A stretch of 64,000 nucleotides of DNA from Nocardioides malaquae (GCF_015070385.1 NZ_JADCSA010000012.1:54439-118438), one strand, 5' to 3'; shown: positions 25,873-34,986, counted from the stretch's first letter. Notes: generated by a model not told the origin, from the letters alone. Made by a program: numbers and translations.

Positions 25873-25972
25873 GGCCCGTCAGAGGCGGCGTGACAGGTGC
25901 GCGGGTGGTCGTGCGGCACGATTCACACGCCCCGGTGCACGCGAGCGTTCGCGCCCGTGTGGCACGGCACTT

Positions 25973-25978
25973 TAGGCT
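25973..25978 (+). promoter_or_regulatory. -10 hexamer, leaderless PGMB-GH65 operon
   Basis: TAGGCT ends 6 nt before the ATG at 25985; no Shine-Dalgarno is present. Confidence 0.5.
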
Positions 25979-25984
25979 CGTCCA

Positions 25985-26782
25985 ATGAGTGATTCGCGTC
26001 CGGCCGCCCCCATCTCCGCCGCGCCCCTCGACTGGTCTGCCCAGGCCGCCGTGCTCTTCGACCTCGACGGCGTGGTGACCCCCACCGCTGAGGTGCACAT
26101 GCGGGCCTGGTCGGTGATGTTCAACGACTTCCTCGCCCTGCCGGATGCCCCCGGCGGTGGCGACCGCTCGCCCTACGAGGCCGACGACTACTTCGCGCAC
26201 GTCGACGGCAAGCCCCGCTACGACGGCGTCCGTGACTTCCTGGCCTCACGGGGGATCGTGCTGCCCGAGGGCAGTGCCGACGACGACGGCGAGGCGCTCA
26301 CCGTGCACGGTCTGGGCAACCGCAAGGACTCTGCGTTCAACGAGGTGCTCGAGCGGGACGGGGTCGAGGCCTACCCGGGCTCGGTCGCGCTGCTCGACCA
26401 CCTGGCCGACCTCGGCACCCCGCTGGCGGTCGTGTCGTCGTCGCGCAACGCGGCCGCTGTGCTGGAGGCTGCCGGGTTGACCGACCGCTTCGTCACCGTG
26501 GTCTCCGGCGCGGTCGCCGAGGAGCTGGGCCTGCCCGGCAAGCCGGCGCCCGACACGTTCGTGCACGCGGCCCAGGTGCTCGGCGCGCCCGTGGAGCGCG
26601 CGGTCGTGCTGGAGGACGCCGTCTCCGGCGTGCGGGCCGGGGCCGCGGGCGGGTTCGCCGTCGTCGTCGGCGTCGACCGCGGCGTGGGCGCCGACGCCCT
26701 GACGGCTGCTGGTGCGACGCTGGTGGTGGGCGACCTCGCCGAGCTCGTCCCCGCCCGTCCCGGTGCTGCGGAGGTGCAGTGA
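25985..26782 (+). CDS. Beta-phosphoglucomutase-like HAD phosphatase/mutase
   Basis: A 265-residue HAD protein with motif I LFDLDGVVTPTAEVH (nucleophile Asp and general acid two residues later), motif II VVSSSRN, the Lys in GLPGKPAPDTF, and motif IV VVLEDAVSGVRAG. This is the beta-phosphoglucomutase subfamily. It overlaps by one base the GH65 gene that follows, and the pair makes sense biochemically: GH65 phosphorolysis gives beta-glucose-1-phosphate, which this enzyme would convert to glucose-6-phosphate. M. tuberculosis Rv3400-Rv3401 has the same pairing. Confidence 0.9.
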   Translation: MSDSRPAAPISAAPLDWSAQAAVLFDLDGVVTPTAEVHMRAWSVMFNDFLALPDAPGGGDRSPYEADDYFAHVDGKPRYDGVRDFLASRGIVLPEGSADDDGEALTVHGLGNRKDSAFNEVLERDGVEAYPGSVALLDHLADLGTPLAVVSSSRNAAAVLEAAGLTDRFVTVVSGAVAEELGLPGKPAPDTFVHAAQVLGAPVERAVVLEDAVSGVRAGAAGGFAVVVGVDRGVGADALTAAGATLVVGDLAELVPARPGAAEVQ

Positions 26783-29523
26783 TGGCTCGCGACACGACCC
26801 ACGCCCCGATCGACCGCGACCGCTACCCCGTCGACCCGTGGCAGCTGGTGGAGACCTCGTTCGCGCCGCACACCATGGGCGCCGACGAGACGCTCTTCTC
26901 CGTCGCCAACGGCTACCTGGGTCTGCGCGGCAACCCCGAGGAGGGCCGTGAGGCGGTCGCCCACGGCACCTTCATCAACGGGCTCCACGAGACCTGGGAC
27001 ATCCGCCACGCCGAGGCGGCATTCGGGTTCGCCCGCACCGGCCAGACCATCGTCAACGCGCCCGACGCGAAGGTGATGAAGCTCTACGTCGACGACGAGC
27101 CGCTGGTGCTGGGGGTCTCGGAGCTGGAGGAGTACGAGCGGGCCCTCGACTTCCGCGCCGGCGTGCTGCGCCGACGTCTCGTCTGGCGTACGCCCTCGGG
27201 CAAGCGGGTGCAGGTGGTCACCACGCGCATGGTGTCGATGGTCCAGCGCCACGTCGCCGTGATGACCCTCGAGGTGACGATGCTGACCGGGTCGGCCCCG
27301 GTCGTGGTCTCCTCGCAGCTCATCAACCGCCAGGACGGGCTCGACGACTTCCGCGGTCCCGACCCCGACGAGGGCGGCATGGCCGACCCGCGCAAGGCGG
27401 GGTCGTTCGAGGGTCGCGTGCTGCTGCCGAAGGCGCACTCCTGCGACGACGGCCGCATGGTGCTGGGCTACCAGTGCGCGCGCTCGCGGATGACCGTCGC
27501 GGTGGCCGCGGAGCACCGCTTCGACGGGCCCGACCACGCCGACCTCGTGCTGCGGGCCAGCGAGGACCAGGCCAAGGCCGTCTTCCGGTTCGACGCCGCC
27601 GAGGGCGAGACCGTCCGCTTGGAGAAGTACGTCACCTACCACACGTCGCGGGGCGTGCCGGTGCGTGAGCTGACGGACCGCTGCGACCGGACGCTCGACC
27701 GGGCCCTGCGCCACGGCGTCGAGCACCTCGAGGCCGAGCAGCGCGAGTGGTTCGACGAGTTCTGGGAGAACGCCGACGTGGTGGTCGGCGCCGACGACGC
27801 CATCCAGCAGGCGGTGCGCTTCAACCTCTTCTGCCTGGCGCAGGCAGCGGGGCGCACCGACGGTGGCGGCATCGCCGCCAAGGGCGTGACCGGCAGCGGC
27901 TACGAGGGCCACTACTTCTGGGACACCGAGATCTACGTGGTGCCCTTCCTGACCTACACCCACCCCGGACTGGCCCGCAACGCCGTGCACTTCCGCCGCA
28001 AGATGCTGCCGGCGGCACGGGTGCGGGCCAGCGAGATGGCGCAGAGCGGCGCGCTCTTCCCGTGGCGCACCATCAACGGCGAGGAGGCCTCGGCCTACTA
28101 CGCCGCCGGGTCGGCCCAGATGCACATCAACGGCGACGTGGTCTATGCGCTGATGAAGTACGTCGTGGCCAGCGGCGACCACGACTTCCTCAAGGAGGAG
28201 GGCGTCGACGTCCTCGTCGAGACCGCGCGGATGTGGCGCGACCTGGGCTTCTGGCGCAGCAACGGCCAGCCCAGCTTCCACATCCACGGCGTGACCGGCC
28301 CCGACGAGTACACGACGGTGGTCAACAACAACCTCTTCACCAACCTGATGGCGCGCTTCAACCTGCGCTCCGCGGCGGAGGTGGTGCGTCACCTGCGCGA
28401 GAAGGAGCCCGACGCCCACCGGGCGCTCGTGCACCGGCTGCACGTGCAGCCGGAGGAGGTCGACGAGTGGATGCGCTGCGCCGAGGGCATGCACGTCCCC
28501 TTCGACGAGGGCCTGGGCATCCACCCCCAGGACGACTTCTTCCTCGACCGCGAGGTGTGGGACCTCTCCCGCACGCCCAAGGAGCTGCGACCGCTCCTGC
28601 TGCACTACCACCCGCTGGTGATCTACCGGTTCCAGGTGCTCAAGCAGGCCGACGTGGTGCTGGCCCTCTTCCTGCACGGTGACCAGTTCACCGCCGAGGA
28701 GAAGAAGGCCGACTTCGAGTACTACGACCCGATCACCACGGGCGACTCGACCCTGTCGGCGGTGGTGCAGTCGATCGTGGCGGCCGAGGTGGGCTACCAC
28801 GAGGTGGCGATGGACTACTTCTCCCACGCCCTGCACACCGACCTCGGCGACCTGCACCACAACACCGAGGACGGCATCCACGTCGCCTCCACCGGCGGGG
28901 TGTGGACCGCCCTGGTCTTCGGCTTCGGCGGCATGCGCGACCACGAGGGGGCCCTCTCATTCGACCCGCGCCTGCCCGCCGAGTGGGAGAGCCTGGAGTT
29001 CAAGATCGCCTGGCGCGGCGACCGCCTCCTCGTACGCCTCACGCAGGACGCCCTGCACCTCTCGCTGGTCGAGGGGCAGGGCCCGATCGAGGTGACGGTG
29101 CGTGGTGAGGCCGTGACGGTCACGCCCTCGGGGGTCGAGGTGGCCCTCGAGCACCAGGGTGAGCGGATCGACGGCCTGATGGGCGACCTGCCGCACACCG
29201 GTGGCGTGCGCGCCGACGGCACCCGCATCACCGCAGGCGTGCCCGACCCGGTGGTCACCGAGGCCCGACCCGACCCCTACGCCGCGTGGACGCCGGCGAC
29301 CGACCTCTACGACGGCTCCGACGCCGACGTGCCGTCGGAGCAGGTCGACGACTACGCCGAGCTGGTCGACCGACGCAACCAGGCCGACGAGAACGGTGCC
29401 GGGTCGGGGGGTGACGACCATGACGGTCACGAGGTGCCGTTGGAGGGTCGCGCCCGGGCGATCACCGAGTCGGAGCGCATCGTGCGCGTGCAGGACGTGG
29501 CGTCGGAGTCGGTCCACGAGTGA
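26782..29523 (+). CDS. GH65 family disaccharide phosphorylase (trehalose/maltose/kojibiose type)
   Basis: The 913-residue protein follows the GH65 plan: N-terminal beta-sandwich (residues ~1-280, with SVANGYLGLRGNPEEG and FINGLHETWDIRHAEAAFGF), linker helices, an (alpha/alpha)6 barrel with GVTGSGYEGHYFWDTEIY, and the general acid Glu509 in GVTGPDEYT. The loop HHNTEDGIHVASTGG corresponds to the phosphate-binding region of GH65 phosphorylases, so phosphorolysis is more likely than hydrolysis. Substrate cannot be fixed. The last ~110 residues are an acidic, Asp-rich extension not needed for the fold. It is coupled to a beta-phosphoglucomutase gene. Confidence 0.9.
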   Translation: MARDTTHAPIDRDRYPVDPWQLVETSFAPHTMGADETLFSVANGYLGLRGNPEEGREAVAHGTFINGLHETWDIRHAEAAFGFARTGQTIVNAPDAKVMKLYVDDEPLVLGVSELEEYERALDFRAGVLRRRLVWRTPSGKRVQVVTTRMVSMVQRHVAVMTLEVTMLTGSAPVVVSSQLINRQDGLDDFRGPDPDEGGMADPRKAGSFEGRVLLPKAHSCDDGRMVLGYQCARSRMTVAVAAEHRFDGPDHADLVLRASEDQAKAVFRFDAAEGETVRLEKYVTYHTSRGVPVRELTDRCDRTLDRALRHGVEHLEAEQREWFDEFWENADVVVGADDAIQQAVRFNLFCLAQAAGRTDGGGIAAKGVTGSGYEGHYFWDTEIYVVPFLTYTHPGLARNAVHFRRKMLPAARVRASEMAQSGALFPWRTINGEEASAYYAAGSAQMHINGDVVYALMKYVVASGDHDFLKEEGVDVLVETARMWRDLGFWRSNGQPSFHIHGVTGPDEYTTVVNNNLFTNLMARFNLRSAAEVVRHLREKEPDAHRALVHRLHVQPEEVDEWMRCAEGMHVPFDEGLGIHPQDDFFLDREVWDLSRTPKELRPLLLHYHPLVIYRFQVLKQADVVLALFLHGDQFTAEEKKADFEYYDPITTGDSTLSAVVQSIVAAEVGYHEVAMDYFSHALHTDLGDLHHNTEDGIHVASTGGVWTALVFGFGGMRDHEGALSFDPRLPAEWESLEFKIAWRGDRLLVRLTQDALHLSLVEGQGPIEVTVRGEAVTVTPSGVEVALEHQGERIDGLMGDLPHTGGVRADGTRITAGVPDPVVTEARPDPYAAWTPATDLYDGSDADVPSEQVDDYAELVDRRNQADENGAGSGGDDHDGHEVPLEGRARAITESERIVRVQDVASESVHE

Positions 29524-29532
29524 GTGGTGCGC

Positions 29533-29560
29533 CCCCCGCTCCGCGTCGCGCGGGCGGGGG
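29533..29560. terminator. GC-rich hairpin between convergent genes
   Basis: CCCCC pairs with GGGGG (29533-29537/29556-29560) and CCGCG with CGCGG (29541-29545/29549-29553), with a small internal loop. It sits in the 45-bp gap between convergent stop codons. Confidence 0.4.
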
Positions 29561-29568
29561 AGCGGGCG

Positions 29569-30408
29569 TCACTCGCCGCGGCCGGTGAAGTCGTCCATCG
29601 TGTGGTAGATCCCGAGCACCTTGTCGGCCACGAAGTCGCGCACCCCGACCGGCAGCACGCCCTTGGCGACCTCGCTGATCATCACCGTGCGTGGCAGCAC
29701 GAGCATGGCCTGGCCACGCAGCATCGCCGACCAGGTCTGCTGCACCACGTCGTCGGGCTCCAGCAACGGCAGCAGGGGGGCCGACCTGGCGCCGTCGAAC
29801 ATGCCGGTCTTCACGTAGTAGGGGCACACGGTGGTGACCTTCACGTGGTGGTGGCCCGCCTGCTCGAGCTCGAGGCGCACCGAGTCCGACCAGCCCACCA
29901 CCGCCCACTTCGAGGCGGCGTAGGCGGCCATCCGCGGGTTGGAGGTGAGCCCGGCGGCCGAGGCGATGTTGACCAGGCGACGCTCGCGCCCTTCGCCGTC
30001 GGGCCCGGGGGCGATCATCTCGGGCAGGAAGACGTGGGCCATCTGCATCGGCGCCAGCGCGTTGACCTCCAGGGTGAACTTCGTGTCCGCCGGACTGGTC
30101 TCCCAGAAGTAGTCGTTGCCGCGCACGACGCCGGCGTTGTTGACGAGCACGTCGATCGGCCCGACCTCGGCGTGGATGCGCTTCGCCGCCGCGCGGATCG
30201 CCGGGAGGCGGCGTACGTCCACGTCCTCGCTGAGCACGCGGCTGCCGCGCCCCGACAGCGCGGCCGCCGTCTCGGCCAGCGCGTCCGCGTCGACGTCGAG
30301 GAGCACCACGGCCCCGGCGCCCTCCTCGACGGCACGCTCGGCGAACAGCCGTCCCATGCCCTTGGCGGCGCCGGTGATGAGCACCGTCGCTCCGGAGACG
30401 TTCTTCAT
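29569..30408 (-). CDS. SadH-like short-chain dehydrogenase/reductase
   Basis: The 279-residue SDR starts MKNVSGATVLITGAAKGMG, with an Asp after strand 2 (VLLDVDADAL), NNAGVVRGNDYFWE, NIASAAG, and the catalytic YAASK. A long C-terminal region (SAMLRGQAMLVLPRTVMISEV...LGIYHTMDDFTGRGE) matches the SadH/SDR group of mycobacterial lipid operons, which reduce or oxidise long-chain aldehydes and alcohols. GGAGGAAGG precedes the ATG, and the start overlaps the acyl-ACP-reductase-like gene by 4 bp. In this operon a fatty-aldehyde to fatty-alcohol step is a reasonable inference, not shown by sequence alone. Confidence 0.88.
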   Translation of the reverse strand: MKNVSGATVLITGAAKGMGRLFAERAVEEGAGAVVLLDVDADALAETAAALSGRGSRVLSEDVDVRRLPAIRAAAKRIHAEVGPIDVLVNNAGVVRGNDYFWETSPADTKFTLEVNALAPMQMAHVFLPEMIAPGPDGEGRERRLVNIASAAGLTSNPRMAAYAASKWAVVGWSDSVRLELEQAGHHHVKVTTVCPYYVKTGMFDGARSAPLLPLLEPDDVVQQTWSAMLRGQAMLVLPRTVMISEVAKGVLPVGVRDFVADKVLGIYHTMDDFTGRGE

Positions 30409-32444
30409 GACCTTCCTCCTTCTGCGCGAGCAGCCAGGGCGCGGGTCCGCACCCGGGCGAAGTCGTCGTCGGTGTAGACGCCGTTGACGCCTGAGATCGT
30501 GGCCAGCTCCATGCCGTGCTTGAGGCCGAGCCGGTAGATCTCCTTGACCTTGGACCACTCGATCGTGCGACCGACGGTGAAGGCCTCGTAGCGGCCCTCG
30601 AGTGCCAACACGACGGTCTCGGCCAGGCAGGCGTAGACGACGCCCGGCGGCAGCCCGATGTCCTTCATGCGCACGTCGCCCGGCAGCTTGATCTCGCCGG
30701 ACTCCACGACCAGCACGTCGGGCCGCTTGGCGACGTCCTCGGCGGAGAGGTCGAGGGGGCGCGCCACGTCGGTGACCACGCAGCCGGGCTTGAGGGCCAT
30801 CACGTCGAGCACCTTCTGGCCCGCGGCGGAGGTGGCCGTGACGATCATGTCCATCTCGCCCAGCACCTCGTCTGGTCGGGTGGCGACGTGCACGACGGCG
30901 CGCGGCTTCTCGGCCTCGATCTCGGCCTTGAGGGAGAGCAGCTTGGCCGACTCCGGGGAGACCAGCCACAGCTCGTCACTGGCGAGCGCGAGCAGACGGG
31001 CGCAGGCGGCGCCGATGGATCCGGTGGCACCGATCACCATCGTGCTGCCGTGGAGCCGCCCCTTCTCGTCGACCTCGGCGATGCCGAGGCGCCGGATCGC
31101 CTCGTGGGCGGCCCACAGCGCCCCCGACGCGCTGTAGCTGTTGCCGGTGGTCACGGGCAGGGGCGCCTGCTTCGCGACGGTGACACCGGCGTCGCCGACC
31201 ACCTTGGTGAAGGCGCCCAGGCCCATGACCTGCGCGCCCAGCTTGCGAGCCAGGTCGGCGGCCTGGAGCAGCCGGGAGTAGGTGAACTCCGGCGGGTGGG
31301 CCATCAGCTCCTTCGGGGTGCCGCCGACGGTGATCAACCATCCCTCCGCCTCGGCTCCGGTGGGGGAGGTGATGCCGGTGACGTGGCTGTAGACGAAGGG
31401 GGGCAGGTAGGCCGCCGCCTTCTCCACCACCGGCGTCATGCCCGGCACCTGGGTGATCAGGCCGAGCGGCTGGACGTTGCGGAAGTACTGGGTGGAGAGC
31501 GGGTGGATCACGAAGGCGAAGCGGTGGTGGCGACGCGGGCCGTGGGGGTCCAGACGACGCGGCTCCAGGTCGGCCTCCTCGATGGCGCGCAGCATGTCGT
31601 CGACCGAGACGTCGCCGCCACGGTGCAGCCGCACCACCGCCTCCAGCGTGGCCGCCACCACGGTCACGCCGTCGAACGGCTGGGGCGTGGTGTCGATGAC
31701 CCGGTCGACGCCGCGAGCAGCGAGGTCGGTGAGCCGTCCCGGTGAGATCGCCGCGGAGACCACCGTCGTGGCCGCGAGGTCCTCCAGGTCGAAGCCGGTC
31801 AGCTCGTCGTAGGCACCGACCACGACGTCGTTGTCGCGGGCCCGCCGCCGCGCCACCTCGTTGGCGACCCACTCGGCGGGCGTGGCCAACGTGCGGCGCA
31901 GGCCCCCGGGAAGCAGCCGCATCGGCAGGCTGGCGACGTCGCCGGCCAGCCCGAGCACGCTCGCCGCGGCCTGCAGCGCGACGCGGTCGAGCCGGGCGCC
32001 GGGGTCGGCGTGCTCGACGTTGGGCGTGAACTCCGCGAGCACCCCTGCCGTACGCGAGTGCGTACCGTGCCCGAGCACCAGCACGCGCGCGTTGGTGAAG
32101 TAGCCCGGCTCGGCCGACTGCACCGACCGGATGGCCCACTCCTGGAGCACGTCGGTGAGCAGCTCGCCGTCGGTCACCGGCACGTCTCCGCAGGCCGCGC
32201 GGATCCGGGCGACGTCGGAGTCGCGGCCCCCGAAGAGGCCCGCCGCCCGGGCCTCCCGGACACCCGAGAGCGCGAAGACGGCCGCGCGGTCGCGCCACTC
32301 CTCGACCAGGGCGACGGCCGCGTCCACGTCACCGGACGTGCCGCGACGCACCAACCGGAAGGACTCCCCGAGCAGGGTGGCGTCCTGGTCGTGGTCGAGC
32401 TCGGGCCCGGCCAGGCTCACGTTGACGATGACGGGACGTGTCAT
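30405..32444 (-). CDS. Acyl-ACP reductase-like dehydrogenase with N-terminal extension
   Basis: Residues ~305-679 resemble cyanobacterial long-chain acyl-ACP reductase (AAR): HPLSTQYFRN, GLGAFTKVVGDAG, PVTTGNSYSASGALW, the NADPH loop VIGATGSIGAACARL near residue 472, and CLAETVVLALEGRYEAFTVGRTIEW. Cys606 in YACLAET aligns by motif with AAR Cys294, the residue reported to carry the acyl thioester. The N-terminal ~305 residues form an extra alpha/beta region (VVVGAYDELTGFDLEDLAATTVVSA) absent from the 341-residue cyanobacterial enzyme, and I do not recognise it. GGAAGGA precedes the ATG. Production of fatty aldehyde is inferred. Confidence 0.75.
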   Translation of the reverse strand: MTRPVIVNVSLAGPELDHDQDATLLGESFRLVRRGTSGDVDAAVALVEEWRDRAAVFALSGVREARAAGLFGGRDSDVARIRAACGDVPVTDGELLTDVLQEWAIRSVQSAEPGYFTNARVLVLGHGTHSRTAGVLAEFTPNVEHADPGARLDRVALQAAASVLGLAGDVASLPMRLLPGGLRRTLATPAEWVANEVARRRARDNDVVVGAYDELTGFDLEDLAATTVVSAAISPGRLTDLAARGVDRVIDTTPQPFDGVTVVAATLEAVVRLHRGGDVSVDDMLRAIEEADLEPRRLDPHGPRRHHRFAFVIHPLSTQYFRNVQPLGLITQVPGMTPVVEKAAAYLPPFVYSHVTGITSPTGAEAEGWLITVGGTPKELMAHPPEFTYSRLLQAADLARKLGAQVMGLGAFTKVVGDAGVTVAKQAPLPVTTGNSYSASGALWAAHEAIRRLGIAEVDEKGRLHGSTMVIGATGSIGAACARLLALASDELWLVSPESAKLLSLKAEIEAEKPRAVVHVATRPDEVLGEMDMIVTATSAAGQKVLDVMALKPGCVVTDVARPLDLSAEDVAKRPDVLVVESGEIKLPGDVRMKDIGLPPGVVYACLAETVVLALEGRYEAFTVGRTIEWSKVKEIYRLGLKHGMELATISGVNGVYTDDDFARVRTRALAARAEGGRS

Positions 32445-32470
32445 GGCTCATCCTTCCGGTCGGTGGGCAG

Positions 32471-33928
32471 TCACAAGGCTGCGTACTCCTGCTGGATCAG
32501 GTCGGCGATGCGGTCCGGGTCGGGCACCAGGGCGGCGTCACCCGCGATGCCGATGCTGACCTCGCCGTCATAGCTGAAGATCGCCACACCGAGCGGCTGG
32601 TCGCCCGACATCGGCACCCACCCCAGGACGCCGGCGACCGTCGCCCCCGCGAAGGTGATCGGCGTGCGGGGCCCCGGCACGTTGGTGAGCACGCCGACGC
32701 CCTTGTTGGCGAAGAGGTTGGTGAGACGCACGGCCAGCGCACGGGGACTCTCGGCCACCATCCACTGCACGCCGAACGTGATCGCCGGCTCCACGCTGTT
32801 CTTGATGCGCAGCATCCGGTCACGCATCGCGCGGACGGCGGCCTGCGTGCTGCCCGTGCCGAGCGGCATCGGCAGGAAGACCAACGAGAAGTGGTTGCCC
32901 AGCTCTTCGGGAAGGTTGGCGTCGAAGGGCAGCAGCGACACCGGCACCAGCCAGGAGATCTCGTCGACCAGCGCGTCCTTCTCCGCCAGGTATCGGGTCA
33001 GGGCCTGGGAGACCAGGGCGAGCAGCACGTCGTTGACGGTGCCGCCGTGCTCGCGGCCGACCGTCTTGATGCGCTCCAGGTCGAGACCGGTCACCCAGGA
33101 GACCGACTTCTCGACGCCCGGCGTGCCCGACCACGACGTCTTCACGCTGCGCGGGGCGGCGAGGAGGCGACTGACCTCGGCGATGGTGTTGACCGAGTGG
33201 TTGTCGCGCGAGGCCAGGCCCTCGACCATGTCGACCAGCTTCAACGGACGGCGGACCAAGCCCCATCCGGCCTCCACGCCCTCACGCAGCAGGCGCGGGC
33301 TCAGCGTCGCCGCCACCCTCAGCGGCAGCCTCGCCGCGCCCAGGGCGAAGTCGCCCAGGTCGCCGGCACCGCGGCGTACGACACCGGTGGTCACGGCGAG
33401 CGGATGGGCGCGTCGACGCGTGCGACCCACCGGCACCGGCAGCACGGCGCTGCCGTCGGCGGGCTCGCACATGTTGAACATCAGCTGCACGGCCCGGATG
33501 CCGTCGGCGACCGCGTGGTGGAAGCGGAAGAACAGGACGGTGCCGTAGCCCTCGACGTCCGAGACCAGGGTGCAGTCCCACAGGGGGCGCCGGCGGTCCA
33601 GCGGCTCGGCGAACCGCTCACCGATCCAGGCCTTCAGGTCGTCGGCGTCGCCACCGAGCCGGGTGGTGCGCACGTGGTCCGCGACGTCGAACTCCGCCAC
33701 GTCCTCCCAGAACCAGTCGCCGTCACGCTCGACGGCTCGCCGCCGGAAGACGGGATGGCGGTCCACCAGCCGCTCGGAGAGCACCCGTTCCACGGCCTCA
33801 CGGTCGGGCTCGTCGTCGAACCACATGAGCGCCCGCACCTCCATGAGGTTGTTGGGCCGGTCCATGTGCAGCCAGGTCTGGTCGGCCGTCGGTATCGGCG
33901 TCGCGTTCACGGTCCTCACGGTGTCCAC
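32471..33928 (-). CDS. WS/DGAT-family acyltransferase (wax ester/diacylglycerol O-acyltransferase)
   Basis: The 485-residue protein has the catalytic HHxxxDG motif (HHAVADG, residues 137-143), the N-terminal TWLHMDRPNNLMEVRAL start typical of WS/DGAT proteins, GTVNDVLLALVSQALTRYL, the PVSLLP segment, and the C-terminal GVGVLTNVPGPRTPITFAGA (NVPGP motif). These enzymes join acyl-CoA to fatty alcohols or diacylglycerol at the inner membrane face, forming wax esters or triacylglycerol. It starts at a GTG six bases after TAGGTT and is leaderless. It is followed after 26 bp by the reductase gene. Confidence 0.92.
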   Translation of the reverse strand: MDTVRTVNATPIPTADQTWLHMDRPNNLMEVRALMWFDDEPDREAVERVLSERLVDRHPVFRRRAVERDGDWFWEDVAEFDVADHVRTTRLGGDADDLKAWIGERFAEPLDRRRPLWDCTLVSDVEGYGTVLFFRFHHAVADGIRAVQLMFNMCEPADGSAVLPVPVGRTRRRAHPLAVTTGVVRRGAGDLGDFALGAARLPLRVAATLSPRLLREGVEAGWGLVRRPLKLVDMVEGLASRDNHSVNTIAEVSRLLAAPRSVKTSWSGTPGVEKSVSWVTGLDLERIKTVGREHGGTVNDVLLALVSQALTRYLAEKDALVDEISWLVPVSLLPFDANLPEELGNHFSLVFLPMPLGTGSTQAAVRAMRDRMLRIKNSVEPAITFGVQWMVAESPRALAVRLTNLFANKGVGVLTNVPGPRTPITFAGATVAGVLGWVPMSGDQPLGVAIFSYDGEVSIGIAGDAALVPDPDRIADLIQQEYAAL

Positions 33929-33934
33929 GTCTCC

Positions 33935-33940
33935 AACCTA
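33935..33940 (-). promoter_or_regulatory. -10 hexamer, leaderless WS/DGAT gene
   Basis: TAGGTT on the minus strand ends 6 nt before the GTG at 33928. It suggests that the WS/DGAT-reductase-SDR block has its own promoter. Confidence 0.5.
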
Positions 33941-34029
33941 GGCCCGCGAGGCCGTCGGCGCCGCTGTTCGTCAGGTGAAGTGGGACTCTTCCTGCATCCG
34001 GCCCTCCCGGCCCCGTCCGGGGTCGGCGC

Positions 34030-34980
34030 TCAGGCCAGGAAGTCGAGGGTGCGACGCATCGCCCGACGCGCCTCGGGCAGCAGCGGGAAGATGCTGTAGA
34101 CGTGCAGGAGGTCGCGCTCCTCGATGCTCGTCAGCTGCCATCCGGCCGCCTCGGCGCGCTCGGCGAGCACGCGGCAGGCGGGCGCGAGGGTGTCGAGCGT
34201 GCCGTGGAACATCAGGGCCGGTGGCAGGTCGGAGAGGTCGCCGAGCCCGGGGGAGACCTCGGGGCGCTCGACCGGTTCGGCGCCGGCCCACCACTGGGCG
34301 TAGAGCCGGATCTTGCCGAGGAAGAGCCACGGGTCCCGGGCGGAGAACTCCTCGGTGCCGGGTGCGGTGGAGGTGAGGTCGACCCAGGGGGCGTGCAGCA
34401 CCATCGCGCCCGCCGTCGGCCCGGACCCGTCGCGGCGCACCCGGTCGCGCATGGCCTGCGCGATCGCCAGCACCAGCCCGCCGCCCGCGGAGTCGCCGGC
34501 CAGGACCAGGGGCTTCTCACCGGTGCAGTCGGCGTGCTCGGCCCAGGCGACGGCCAGGTCGACCAGGTCGTCGCGGGAGTCGCGCCAGGTGTGGGTGGGG
34601 GCGAGCGGGTAGTCGGGCATCACGATCCGCGCGTCCAGGCGTCGGGCCAGGCTCGCGGCATGGAGCACGTGGAAGGGGTCGATGGGTGCCATGTAGCCCC
34701 CGCCGTGCCCGTAGAGGACGGTGCGGCGCACCCGGCGCCCTCGGGGCGAGAAGACGTAGACGGGCCACCCCGCCGACCGGTCCACCTCGAGGGTGAAGCG
34801 CCGCTCGAAGCCCGGCACGAGGCGGGTGGGCAGCGCGTCGGGCAGCGTCGACTGCCACCTCAGGATGCGGCGGCGCTCGGACTCCGCGTCGTCGAGGTCA
34901 CGCGCCCGGCGCACCCGGGGCAGGACCTTCGCCACCACCTGGTGCAGCGCGCTCGGGGAGGAGGGTGCGAGGAGGGCCAC
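34030..34980 (-). CDS. LipR-like alpha/beta-hydrolase-fold-3 esterase
   Basis: A 316-residue member of the hormone-sensitive-lipase family: oxyanion motif HGGGY at residues 92-96, nucleophile Ser164 in GDSAGGG, the acidic residue in HGTLDTLAP, and a C-terminal HVYSIFPLLPEA with the catalytic histidine. Such enzymes (LipR, LipH) hydrolyse short to medium acyl esters. The GTG at 34980 was chosen because TACGGT ends six bases before it; the adjacent GGAGG is too close to serve as a ribosome-binding site. It lies 101 bp upstream of the WS/DGAT gene in the same direction. Confidence 0.87.
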   Translation of the reverse strand: MALLAPSSPSALHQVVAKVLPRVRRARDLDDAESERRRILRWQSTLPDALPTRLVPGFERRFTLEVDRSAGWPVYVFSPRGRRVRRTVLYGHGGGYMAPIDPFHVLHAASLARRLDARIVMPDYPLAPTHTWRDSRDDLVDLAVAWAEHADCTGEKPLVLAGDSAGGGLVLAIAQAMRDRVRRDGSGPTAGAMVLHAPWVDLTSTAPGTEEFSARDPWLFLGKIRLYAQWWAGAEPVERPEVSPGLGDLSDLPPALMFHGTLDTLAPACRVLAERAEAAGWQLTSIEERDLLHVYSIFPLLPEARRAMRRTLDFLA

Positions 34981-34986
34981 CCTCCG

